Source: Haemophilus parahaemolyticus (GTDB taxonomy: Bacteria; Pseudomonadota; Gammaproteobacteria; Enterobacterales; Pasteurellaceae). From it: a stretch of DNA of 64,000 nt. Position 1 is the first letter of the stretch. Each line of letters starts with the position of its first letter. The position numbers and the translations under genes were made by a program. The notes beneath the pieces are model-generated. The model saw nothing but the letters and a program-made list of their open reading frames with translations, was not told where the DNA came from and did not search any database. Positions 50,302 to 60,202 of the stretch are shown in pieces. The stretch is taken from positions 1-64,000 of the forward strand of contig NZ_JAHAHT010000001.1 in the NCBI RefSeq assembly GCF_018373095.1, written 5' to 3'.

Positions 50302-53300
50302 ATGACTGTAAAAACCTTTCGCGGCTCTCCTGCCCTTTCAGAATTTCGTTTAACCCAACTTCAACAAAAATTCCAGCAACATCAGCTGCCTGTCACTTCA
50401 GTGTATGCAGAGTATTTGCATTTTGTTGAGCAAAATGCACCGCTTGCAGAAGGCGAAATTACTAAATTACAAGAATTATTGCACTACGGTCCAACCCTTA
50501 CAGAACACGATCCCACGGGTTTTTGTTTAATTGTGACCCCTCGTATAGGGACGATTTCCTCTTGGTCTTCTAAAGCGACCGATATCGCTCACAACTGCGG
50601 TTTGGCAAATGTGAGCCGTATTGAGCGTGGTTTGGCGTACTATTTCAGCTTTGAACGTGAGTTAACCGAAGCAGAATTGGCAACGCTAAAAGGTTTATTG
50701 CACGACCGTATGTTAGAAACGGTGTTAAATAATGAAGAGGAGGCAGGTTCGCTGTTCACGCAACAAGAGCCAAAACCGTTTACCACTATCGACATTTTAA
50801 ACGGTGGCCGTCAAGCATTAGAACAAGCAAATATCGAGTTGGGCTTAGCATTAGCTGATGATGAGATGGATTATTTGGTGGAAAATTTTACGGTGTTAAA
50901 CCGCAATCCGAACGACATCGAACTCTATATGTTCGCACAGGCAAACTCAGAACACTGCCGCCACAAAATCTTCAATGCAGACTGGACAATCGACGGTGAA
51001 AAACAAGAAAAATCGTTATTCAAAATGATCAAAAACACCTTTGAACAAACGCCAGACTACGTTCTTTCTGCGTATAAAGATAACGCTGCGGTAATGGAAG
51101 GTTCAACTGTAGGGCGTTGGTTCCCAGATCAAGATGGGCAATATCGTGCACATCAAGAAGATGCCCACATATTAATGAAAGTAGAAACCCATAATCACCC
51201 AACGGCGATTTCGCCATTCCCTGGTGCGGCAACAGGTTCGGGCGGGGAAATTCGCGATGAAGGCGCAACAGGGCGTGGTGCAAAACCAAAAGCAGGTTTA
51301 ACAGGCTTTTCGGTATCTAACCTTGTGATTCCAGACTTCAAACAGCCGTGGGAAAATGATCTCTCTAAACCAAATCGCATCGCTTCCGCTTTAGATATTA
51401 TGATCGAAGGTCCATTAGGCGGTGCTGCGTTTAACAACGAATTTGGTCGCCCTGCGTTGCTTGGTTATTTCCGTACCTATGAAGAAAAAGTAAACAGCTT
51501 TGCGGGCGAAGAAGTGCGTGGCTACCACAAGCCAATTATGTTGGCAGGCGGTATTGGTAACATTCGTGCCGAACACGTTAAAAAAGGCGAAATTCCAGTA
51601 GGTGCAAAACTCGTGGTGCTTGGTGGCCCTGCAATGAACATCGGTTTAGGCGGTGGTGCGGCTTCTTCAATGGCTTCTGGCAAATCAAAAGAAGATTTAG
51701 ATTTTGCTTCCGTACAGCGTGAGAATCCAGAGATGGAACGTCGTTGCCAAGAGGTAATCGACCGTTGCTGGCAGTTAGGCGAAGAAAATCCAATCGCATT
51801 CATCCATGATGTGGGTGCGGGCGGTTTATCAAATGCGATGCCTGAACTGGTTCACGATGGCGATCGCGGTGGTAAGTTCGATTTACGCTCAATCCTGTGC
51901 GATGAAAAAGGGATGTCGCCGCTTGAAATTTGGTGTAACGAATCGCAAGAGCGTTATGTGTTAGCGGTTGCCGCAGATAAATTAGCTCAATTTGAAGAGA
52001 TCTGCCGCCGTGAGCGTGCACCTTATGCGGTAATTGGGGAGGCGACTGAAGAGAAACACTTAACCTTACACGACAACCATTTTGACAATAATCCGATTGA
52101 TTTACCAATGAATGTGTTGCTCGGCAAAACCCCGAAAATGCACCGTGAAGTTTCGTCAAAAACTGTGGAAAATCAACCGCTTGATCAGCAAGGCATTCAA
52201 TTAAAAGAAGCACTGCACCGTGTGTTACGCTTACCCGTAGTGGCAGAAAAAACCTTCTTAATCACCATCGGTGACAGGTCTGTTACAGGGATGGTAGCAC
52301 GAGATCAGATGGTCGGTCCGTGGCAAATCCCAGTGTCTGATGTTGCCATAACTACCGCTTCATTAGACAGCTATCACGGTGAGGCAATGACGATGGGCGA
52401 ACGTGCACCTGTTGCTTTATTAGACTTCGGGGCTTCTGCACGTTTAGCAGTGGCGGAATCTATTACCAATATCGCCGCAACCAACATTGGCGACATCAAA
52501 CGCATTAAACTTTCTGCGAACTGGATGAGTGCCGCAGGTCATACAGGCGAAGATGCAGGCTTATACGAAGCCGTGAAAGCGGTGGGCGAAGAGCTTTGCC
52601 CTGCATTAGGCTTAACTATTCCAGTGGGTAAAGACTCCATGTCAATGCGTACCACTTGGGAAGAAAATGGCGAGCAAAAAGCGGTGACTGCACCACTTTC
52701 ATTAGTAATTTCTGCGTTTGCACGCGTGGAAGATGTACGTAAAACTATCACGCCACAACTTCGCACCGATAAAGGTTTATCTAGCCTCTTATTCATTGAC
52801 TTGGGCGAAGGTAAAAACCGTTTAGGTGCAACCGCTCTGGCTCAAGTGTATAAACAATTGGGCGATAAACCAGCGGACGTAGTCAACGTGCAACGCTTAA
52901 AAGATTTTTACAACGCAATGCAAGCGTTAGTGGCAGAAGATCAATTGTTGGCGTATCACGACCGTTCAGATGGCGGTTTAATTACGACATTAGCAGAAAT
53001 GGCGTTTGCGGGACATTGCGGGGTGGAAGTGGATATTTCAGCTTTGGGCGATAACGACTTAGCAGTATTATTCAACGAAGAGTTAGGTGCGGTAATCCAA
53101 GTTGCTGATAGCCAATTAGAAAGCGTGCGTGAAGTGTTAAAAGCACATAACTTGCTTGGCATCACCCACGAACTTGGTGCGGTAACTGCTGATGACCGCT
53201 TTGAGATTAGCCGCAGCAGCCGTAAATTACTCAGCGAAAAACGCTCTGAATTACGCGGCATTTGGGCAGAATTAACCCACCAAATGCAACGTTTACGCGA

Positions 53301-54198
53301 TAATCCTGAGTGTGCCGACCAAGAGTTTGAAGCTAAGAAAAACCCAACGGATAAAGGTTTATCAGCATTCTTAACTTACGATGTGAACGAAGATATTGCA
53401 GCTCCATTTATCAACAAAGGTACGAAACCAACCATTGCGATTCTACGTGAACAAGGCGTGAACAGTCATTACGAAATGGCGGCGGCATTCGACCGTGCAG
53501 GCTTCAATGCGATTGATGTGCATATGTCTGACTTAATGTCTAGTCGTCGCAATCTTGCCGACTTCAACGCATTAGTAGCGTGTGGTGGTTTCTCTTACGG
53601 CGACGTATTAGGTGCAGGTGGTGGCTGGGCGAAATCAATTCTCTTCAATCCACAACTACGTGACCAATTTAGCCAGTTTTTTGCGAACCCGAATACCCTT
53701 ACTTTAGGCGTATGTAACGGTTGCCAAATGGTGTCAAACTTAGCGGAAATTATCCCTGGCACAGAAAATTGGCCACGTTTCGTTCGCAACAAATCTGAAC
53801 GTTATGAAGCACGCGTGGGCTTAGTGAAAATCAATGAAGTGGCATCACCTTGGTTTGCGGGAATGGCAGGTTCGCATATGCCAATCGCGGTTGCACACGG
53901 GGAAGGTCAAGTTGAGTTCAAATTCGCTACTCAATTAGCGGGCTTAAAAGCACAAGGCTTAATTGCTGCACAATACATCGACAACAACGGCAATCCAACC
54001 GAAGTGTATCCAGCTAACCCGAACGGCTCGGTGGAAGGTATTACCGCGATTACCAACGTGGACGGTCGCGTTGCCATTATGATGCCACACCCAGAACGTG
54101 TATTCCGTGCAGTAAGCAACTCATGGCATCCAGAAGACTGGACAGAAGATGGTCCGTGGATGAGATTGTTTAGAAATGCGAGAGTGGCGTTGAAGTAA
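50302..54198 (+). CDS. purL: Phosphoribosylformylglycinamidine synthase
   Basis: ATP- and glutamine-dependent step of de novo purine synthesis. 1298 residues (E. coli 1295), the large single-chain form: N-terminal PurS-like part, two AIRS-like catalytic halves (for example [14 protein letters not shown], ~215), and a C-terminal glutaminase domain with the nucleophile Cys in GVCNGCQM and the His in [10 protein letters not shown]. Single gene under PurR control. Confidence 0.98.
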   Translation: MTVKTFRGSPALSEFRLTQLQQKFQQHQLPVTSVYAEYLHFVEQNAPLAEGEITKLQELLHYGPTLTEHDPTGFCLIVTPRIGTISSWSSKATDIAHNCGLANVSRIERGLAYYFSFERELTEAELATLKGLLHDRMLETVLNNEEEAGSLFTQQEPKPFTTIDILNGGRQALEQANIELGLALADDEMDYLVENFTVLNRNPNDIELYMFAQANSEHCRHKIFNADWTIDGEKQEKSLFKMIKNTFEQTPDYVLSAYKDNAAVMEGSTVGRWFPDQDGQYRAHQEDAHILMKVETHNHPTAISPFPGAATGSGGEIRDEGATGRGAKPKAGLTGFSVSNLVIPDFKQPWENDLSKPNRIASALDIMIEGPLGGAAFNNEFGRPALLGYFRTYEEKVNSFAGEEVRGYHKPIMLAGGIGNIRAEHVKKGEIPVGAKLVVLGGPAMNIGLGGGAASSMASGKSKEDLDFASVQRENPEMERRCQEVIDRCWQLGEENPIAFIHDVGAGGLSNAMPELVHDGDRGGKFDLRSILCDEKGMSPLEIWCNESQERYVLAVAADKLAQFEEICRRERAPYAVIGEATEEKHLTLHDNHFDNNPIDLPMNVLLGKTPKMHREVSSKTVENQPLDQQGIQLKEALHRVLRLPVVAEKTFLITIGDRSVTGMVARDQMVGPWQIPVSDVAITTASLDSYHGEAMTMGERAPVALLDFGASARLAVAESITNIAATNIGDIKRIKLSANWMSAAGHTGEDAGLYEAVKAVGEELCPALGLTIPVGKDSMSMRTTWEENGEQKAVTAPLSLVISAFARVEDVRKTITPQLRTDKGLSSLLFIDLGEGKNRLGATALAQVYKQLGDKPADVVNVQRLKDFYNAMQALVAEDQLLAYHDRSDGGLITTLAEMAFAGHCGVEVDISALGDNDLAVLFNEELGAVIQVADSQLESVREVLKAHNLLGITHELGAVTADDRFEISRSSRKLLSEKRSELRGIWAELTHQMQRLRDNPECADQEFEAKKNPTDKGLSAFLTYDVNEDIAAPFINKGTKPTIAILREQGVNSHYEMAAAFDRAGFNAIDVHMSDLMSSRRNLADFNALVACGGFSYGDVLGAGGGWAKSILFNPQLRDQFSQFFANPNTLTLGVCNGCQMVSNLAEIIPGTENWPRFVRNKSERYEARVGLVKINEVASPWFAGMAGSHMPIAVAHGEGQVEFKFATQLAGLKAQGLIAAQYIDNNGNPTEVYPANPNGSVEGITAITNVDGRVAIMMPHPERVFRAVSNSWHPEDWTEDGPWMRLFRNARVALK

Positions 54199-54227
54199 TT
54201 TAAGTTAAATCACAGTAATTTCTGAGT

Positions 54228-54263
54228 AAAACGGATAATAAGCGATTTTTTTATCCGTTTTTT
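54228..54263 (+). terminator. Terminator of purL
   Basis: AAAACGGATAA (54228-54238) pairs with TTATCCGTTTT (54251-54261) around a 12-nt loop, followed by T. It partly overlaps the end of the small minus-strand frame at 54251-54445. Confidence 0.7.
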
Positions 54264-54445
54264 ACTAATTTTATGCGTAACATATCGTTACTATCCGCTT
54301 CAACGCCAATATTGTTATCGGTTAATTCGTCTGCTGCTATAATTGTTGTCATAATGCGGTTTTCGCAGACTACATCTAAGATCTTGCTTAGTTTCTTCGT
54401 CGCAGAGGTGCTATCTTGTGCTTTAAAAGTTAAGCCTTGATTCAC
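54251..54445 (-). CDS. Small unknown open frame, possibly a gene remnant
   Basis: 64 residues from a GTG start with no clear ribosome site (M/VNQGLTFKAQDSTSATKK…), charged and well-mixed rather than low-complexity, ending MLRIKLVKNG. The frame stays open upstream to a stop near 54486 without any ATG. It looks like the C-terminal part of a lost gene between purL and metH; expression is doubtful. Nothing else was seen in the 334-bp gap between these genes. Confidence 0.3.
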   Translation of the reverse strand: MNQGLTFKAQDSTSATKKLSKILDVVCENRIMTTIIAADELTDNNIGVEADSNDMLRIKLVKNG

Positions 54446-54532
54446 ATTACTTGTCTTGCAGTAAAGATGAAGTGTGAAAATTTATTAAGTACGCCATTCT
54501 TACCTATGATTATAAACAGTATAGTTGTACTC

Positions 54533-57500
54533 TTACGAAGAGTTAAAAAAAGATTTTTTTACTTCATCGCCACACCTAACCACTTCACCATCTCTCTCAT
54601 CCCAGCCTTTACGCTTCGCGTAATCCACTGCTTGGTCTTCATCAATGCGTCCAAGAGTGAAATAGTTGCTTGCTGGGTGGATGAAGTACCAACCGCAGAC
54701 GGAAGCCGCTGGGTACATGGCATAACTTTCAGTTAAGCGCATACCGATGCGTTGTTCTACTCCCAGTAAATCCCAAATCAAGGCTTTTTCTGTGTGTTCT
54801 GGGCAACTTGGGTAGCCAGGGGCAGGGCGGATGCCCTGGTAGTTTTCGGAAATTAAGCCTGCGTTGTCGAAGGTTTCATTAGAGTAGCCCCACACTTTGG
54901 TACGCAGTTCAAAATGCAGGTACTCCGCCATGGCTTCGGCTAAACGGTCGCCCACAGCTTGTAGCAAGATAGCGTTGTAGTCATCGCCTGCTGCTTTATA
55001 GCCTTCCACTAATTCCATTTCTTCAATACCCGCACAGACGGCGAACATCCCCATCCAGTCTTTTTTGCCGCTTTCGCGATCGGCAATAAAGTCGCTTAAG
55101 GCAAAGTTAAACGGGCTTTTGCTGTTTTTGCCACGTTCGGTTTGTTGGCGTAAGCCGTAAGCGGTGCCGATTGGTTGTTTGCGTTCTTCATCAGCGAAAA
55201 GTACCACATCATCGCCCACACGTTCCGCAGGGAAAATACCTAAAATGCCACTTGGGTTGAGCTTGTGGTTTTGCTCTAATTCATCTAACACCATTTGGGC
55301 ATCGTTCCACACTTTACGTGCTTCTTCGCCGCCTTCTGGGTAATCGAATGCATCAGGGTAGCCGCCCATTAAGCCCCATACGCGGAAGAACGGTGACCAG
55401 TCGATAAATTTGCGCAGCTCGGCAATCGGCACGTTTTTATATTCCACAATGCCTGTCTGATTCGGCACTGGCGGCACATAATCCGCCCATTCGCCCTCGA
55501 AAGCACGCAAGCGGTTATTTCTTGCGTCTGAAATGCTAAGTTGCTTGCGTAACGGTTTGCGGTTGGCGAAGGATTTTTGTATTTTCTCGTAATCCGCTTT
55601 GAACTGCTCCCACGACGTTGCACGGCTTTCTGGGTTCATCAAGGTGGCACACACCGTTACAGCACGGGAGGCGTTGGAGGTGTAAAACACGCCATGTTCT
55701 TTATATTTTGGATAAAGTTTAATCGCCGTGTGTTCTTTGGACGTGGTCGCCCCGCCGATCATTACTGGCAGATTTAAGCCTAAACGGGTCATTTCGCCTA
55801 AGAAATATTCCATTTCGTCCAAAGATGGCGTGATTAAACCACTTAGAGCGATGATGTCTGCTTTTTCGTCGATAGCGGTTTGAATGATTTTGTCTGCTGG
55901 CACCATTACGCCCAAATCAATCACTTCAAAGTTATTACATTGCATCACTACGCTCACGATGTTTTTGCCGATGTCATGCACGTCGCCTTTTACCGTGGCG
56001 ATCACCACTTTGCCGTTGCTTGATCCTTTCTGTTTAGTAGCATTGATGAATGGCTCTAAATAGGCGACCGATTGCTTCATCACACGTGCCGATTTCACCA
56101 CTTGTGGTAGGAACATTTTTCCGTCACCGAATAAATCGCCTACTACGTCCATGCCAGCCATCAACGGGCCTTCAATCACATCTAATGGACTTGGTAATGT
56201 TTGGCGAGCTTCTTCAGTATCTTCCACAATATGAGTAGTAATCCCTTTCACAAGAGCGTGTTTTAAACGTTCTTCCACTGGCCAAGTGCGCCATTCTGCG
56301 ACAGAATCGACCGCACTTTCATCGTTGCCTTGGTTACGATATTTTTCCGCAATATCGAGTAATTTTTCAGTTGCATCTGGGCTGCGGTTTAATACCGCAT
56401 CTTCCACAATTTCACGTAATTCAGGATCGAGATCGTCATAAATGGCGAGCTGCACCGCATTTACGATCCCCATATCCATACCTTGTTTGATGGCATGATA
56501 CAGGAATACAGCATGAATTGCCTCGCGCATCACGTTGTTTCCGCGGAAGGAAAAGGACACGTTTGATACTCCGCCCGAAATTTTGGCGTGTGGCAACAAG
56601 CGTTTAATGCGACCCGTGGCGTTGATAAAATCTACGTTGTAGTTGTTGTGTTCTTCAATACCCGTGCCGATGGCAAAAATATTCGGGTCGAAAATAATGT
56701 CTTCAGGTGGGAAGTTAAGCTGATCTACCAAAATACGATAGGCACGGGTACAGATTTCCACTTTACGCTCTTCGGTATCAGCTTGCCCACCACAACTGCC
56801 GCACCGTATTTACGCACCAATTTAGCCTGATGAATAAATTTTTCCTCGCCCTCTTTTAAGGAAATAGAGTTAACGATTGGTTTACCTTGTACTGATTGCA
56901 AACCCGCTTCAATCACTTCCCATTTGGAGGAGTCTATCATCACTGGTACTTTGGCTGCATCAGGTTCGGTCGCCATAATGTTGAGAAAACGGGTCATACA
57001 TTTTTTACTGTCAAGCAAGGCTTCGTCCAGGTTTACGTCGATCACTTGTGCACCGTTTTCTACTTGATCGATGGCAATTTCAATAGCTTCTGCGAATTTT
57101 TCTTCCTTGATTAAGCGTTTGAATTTTGCTGAACCTGTTACATTATTACGTTCGCCCACGTTCACAAACAGGCTTTTATCATCAATATTGATAGGTTCTA
57201 AACCTGATAAACGCATGGCAGTTTTGATTTCAGGGAGTTTACGTGGGGGAACGCCCTCTACCGCCTCGGCAAAGGCTTTAATGTGCTCTGGTGTCGTACC
57301 ACAACAACCTCCGATAATGTTTACAAAACCACTTTCAGCCCACTCTTTTAAGTGAGCAGCCATCTCTTCTGCCCCTAAATCATAACCACCAAAAGCATTT
57401 GGCAAGCCTGCATTCGGGTGAACGGAAACGTAGGTTTCGCTCACTTTGGAAAGTTGCTCGGCATATTGGCGAAGCTCTTTCGGACCAACGCACAGTTCAA

Positions 57501-58226
57501 TCCGAAAGTCAGCGGTTTGGCGTGGCAAAGAGAGTTGTAGAAGGCTTCCGTAGTTTGTCCCGAAAGTGTACGTCCTGATGCATCAGTAATTGTGCCAGAA
57601 ATCATAATCGGCAATTCTACGCCTATTTCCTCAAACACGTTTTCAATGGCGAATACTGCTGCTTTGGCGTTGAGTGTATCGAAGATAGTTTCAATCATAA
57701 TCAAATCAGCACCGCCCTCGATCAAACCGCGAGTCGCTTCCGAATAAGCTTCCACCAATTCCATAAAGGTTACGTTACGGAAGCCAGGGTCATTCACATC
57801 GGGCGAAATAGAAGCGGTACGGTTGGTTGGACCTAAAATCCCTGCCACATAGCGCGGCTTTTCAGGCGTGCTGAATTTATCCGCCGTCATTCTCGCCAAT
57901 TTCGCCCCTGTAAAGTTCAGCTCATAAGCGACCGCTTACAGGTTGTAATCTGCCTGTGCAATGGTGGTGGAACTGAAGGTGTTAGTTTCAATAATATCCG
58001 TGCCCACCGCTAAGTATTTCTCGTGAATCGCCGAAATCAATAACGGCTGAGTAAGCGTGAGCAAGTCATTATTACCACGCAAATCAATCGTACTTTCCTT
58101 AAACTGCTCGCCCCTAAAATCGGCCTCGGTGAGTTTATATTTTTGGATCATCGTTCCCATTGCGCCGTCTAAAATCAGAATACGTTGTTCAAGGGATTGT
58201 TTAAGTTGAGCGATTTTATTGGTCAT
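54533..58226 (-). pseudogene. metH: Cobalamin-dependent methionine synthase, broken by three lesions
   Basis: MetH transfers methyl from methyltetrahydrofolate to homocysteine through cobalamin. All regions are recognisable from ATG 58226 ([17 protein letters not shown]): homocysteine domain ([16 protein letters not shown]), folate domain, cobalamin domain ([10 protein letters not shown]), and reactivation domain ([18 protein letters not shown]). Three lesions interrupt it: an in-frame TAA at 57938-57936, probably from CAA; a single-base loss near 57485-57487 (after GLNCAL); and a loss of about 19 bp near 56785-56792 (after GAAVVV). The longest remaining open frame (56761-54533, ~742 codons) lacks the homocysteine domain. 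Methylcobalamin-dependent methionine synthesis should be absent. Confidence 0.93.
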
Positions 58227-58298
58227 AATTTGTTCCGTAAATCGGATTAATAATGCGGGAATGATAGGCAGAAGGGAAAGAGGTGTCAAATAGGCAAT

Positions 58299-58333
58299 AA
58301 AAAAGCTAGCGAAAATAAGTTCACTAGCTTTCT
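58299..58333 (-). terminator. Terminator of recN
   Basis: On the minus strand AAAGCTAG pairs with CTAGCTTT and a run of T follows. It lies 10 bp after the recN stop and before metH. Confidence 0.7.
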
Positions 58334-58342
58334 TCAGTAGTT

Positions 58343-60037
58343 TCAATTCTTATAGGTAGTGCTTTCTCTCGCCAAATCCAACATTTCCTGAGCATTCGCC
58401 AATACCGCATCAGTAATTTTGCTACCACCTAATAGATGAGCTAAAGCATTGACTCGTTCTTGTTCAGAAAGCAAGCTCATCTGTGTTTCGGTCTGATTGT
58501 CTTTCACATATTTCTGTACGTTGAAATGTTGATGCCCGTGACTTGCCACTTGCGGTAAGTGGGTCACGCAAAGTACTTGGCATTTATTGCCTAATTGGCG
58601 TAATAATCTGCCTACAGTTGTAGCAGCAATACCACTAATTCCCACGTCCACTTCATCAAAAATAATAGTCGGTGTCGAAAGTTTATTCGCGGTTAAAACT
58701 TGTACGGCAAGAGAAATGCGCGAAAGCTCACCACCTGAAGCAATTTTAGCGAGAGGCTGCGCATTTTGTCCCAAGTTACTGCGTAAGTTAAACTCAACAA
58801 AATCTGCCCCATTTGGTGTGAGTTTTTTCATATCGTGCTGAATATCAATATAAAATTCGCCATTTTCCATCGAAAGAGCTTTGATTTGGCTAGTTACTTG
58901 TTCTGCCAATTTTTGAGCAGCAGATACTCGCTCTTGATAAATTTGTTCTGCTAACACTACACATTCACGGTATGCTTTTTTCTCATCTGCAATCAGTTGA
59001 TCTTCGTTATCTTCAAAATCAACGAGTTTTTGTAGCTCATCTTGCAATACACTATGATGTTGCCATAACTCATTTGGCGAAACATAGTGTTTTTTCGCTA
59101 GCGACATCGCACGAGAAATACGTTCATCCAATTCCGATAATAATTCAGGATCTTGCTCAATACTATCTGCCAATGCACGCACTTCCGAGCTTGCCTCTTG
59201 CACTTGAATCAAGGCTTCATTAAGCATATCAAGCGAAGATTGATAGTTTGCATCCACATCCACCAAATCTTCCAAATATCGAATAGCGTTGTAAATCAGA
59301 GAATCAGCATTCGAATTATCATCACTCAATAAATCCAATACTGATTGCGACATTTCAGTAAGCTCTTCAGAATTGGACAAACGAGTATGCGTCTCTTCCA
59401 TTTCTTCAAATTCGCCCTCTTTAATATCGAATTCATCCAATTCATCTACCTGATATTGCAACAACTGCTTACGAGCCTCATTCTCTTTGCATTGTTGGCG
59501 AAAGTTTTTCACTTGCTGATGTAATTTTCGCCATTTGTTGTACTGCTCTTGCATCTTGCCAAGCAAGTTATGAATGCCCGCATAATTATCTACAAGCTCA
59601 AGCTGATACTCACTTTTCAACAGCAATTGTGGTGCGTGCTGACCGTTTAAGTGGATCAAATATTGCCCTAATTCACGTAATTGAGAAATCGGCAATGGAC
59701 GGTTATTCACAAAAGCTTTCGAACGTCCTTCAAGGTTAATCATTCGGCGTAAAATACATTCGTGCGAATTCTCTTCATCTAGCAATTCATGATCTTTCAA
59801 CCATAAATAGGCAGGGCTATTTGGCTGCATTTGGAAAGTTGCAGTGATATCGGCTTTATCTGCACCATTGCGGATCATGCTGCTCTCAGATCGATAACCC
59901 AAACAAAGCCCAAGGGCATCAATCGCAATGGATTTACCCGCCCCCGTTTCTCCAGTAATCACCGACATTCCTTCAGAAAGTTCAAGATTAAGATGGCGTA
60001 CAATCGCGAAATTGTTGATAGTTAGTTGAGTAAGCAT
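58343..60037 (-). CDS. recN: DNA repair protein RecN
   Basis: SMC-like ATPase acting in double-strand break repair, bringing broken ends together. 564 residues (E. coli 553). Walker [17 protein letters not shown] near 29; central coiled coil; Walker [14 protein letters not shown] near 470. A LexA-like box lies upstream. Confidence 0.96.
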   Translation of the reverse strand: MLTQLTINNFAIVRHLNLELSEGMSVITGETGAGKSIAIDALGLCLGYRSESSMIRNGADKADITATFQMQPNSPAYLWLKDHELLDEENSHECILRRMINLEGRSKAFVNNRPLPISQLRELGQYLIHLNGQHAPQLLLKSEYQLELVDNYAGIHNLLGKMQEQYNKWRKLHQQVKNFRQQCKENEARKQLLQYQVDELDEFDIKEGEFEEMEETHTRLSNSEELTEMSQSVLDLLSDDNSNADSLIYNAIRYLEDLVDVDANYQSSLDMLNEALIQVQEASSEVRALADSIEQDPELLSELDERISRAMSLAKKHYVSPNELWQHHSVLQDELQKLVDFEDNEDQLIADEKKAYRECVVLAEQIYQERVSAAQKLAEQVTSQIKALSMENGEFYIDIQHDMKKLTPNGADFVEFNLRSNLGQNAQPLAKIASGGELSRISLAVQVLTANKLSTPTIIFDEVDVGISGIAATTVGRLLRQLGNKCQVLCVTHLPQVASHGHQHFNVQKYVKDNQTETQMSLLSEQERVNALAHLLGGSKITDAVLANAQEMLDLARESTTYKN

Positions 60038-60076
60038 GCTAAATACCTGTATAAATAGTAACTTGTGTTATATTAC

Positions 60077-60096
60077 ACTTGATTTAATATACAGTA
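60077..60096 (-). promoter_or_regulatory. Probable LexA (SOS) box of recN
   Basis: On the minus strand TACTGTATATTAAATCAAGT keeps the left half TACTGTATAT of the LexA consensus exactly and has a degenerate right half. As I recall, it is close to the first SOS box of E. coli recN. It lies 40-59 bp upstream of the recN start. Confidence 0.5.
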
Positions 60097-60113
60097 AAGT
60101 GTTTTTATACAAT

Positions 60114-60157
60114 AAAAAAAGGCTAAGTTTTCAGGAATGATGCCACACTTAGCCTTT
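60114..60157 (-). terminator. Terminator of the recC-ptrA operon
   Basis: On the minus strand AAAGGCTAAG pairs with CTTAGCCTTT (20-nt loop) and runs into T. It lies after ptrA and before recN. Confidence 0.8.
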
Positions 60158-60160
60158 AAT

Positions 60161-60202
60161 ATCTTAATAAAAGTATCTTAATAAAAGTATCTTAATAAAA
60201 CT
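60161..60202 (-). repeat. Three tandem 14-bp repeats at the ptrA 3' end
   Basis: ATCTTAATAAAAGT is repeated twice exactly (60161-60174, 60175-60188) and a third time with one change (60189-60202). The third unit contains the ptrA stop codon (TTA complement at 60192-60194). Such a repeat can expand or contract by slippage, but changes in the first two units would not alter the protein. Confidence 0.85.

Noticed and set aside
54437..54736. 99-codon plus-strand frame before metH
   Set aside because: It overlaps the metH 3' end in antisense and has no recognisable protein features.
56725..57899. Separate short genes or programmed frameshifting for the metH pieces
   Set aside because: The pieces align end to end with one MetH, one break is a nonsense codon and another loses about 19 bp. 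Programmed recoding does not explain this.
60041..60062. Second LexA box nearer to recN
   Set aside because: CTGTATAAATAGTAAC keeps only one half-site; too weak to report as a feature.
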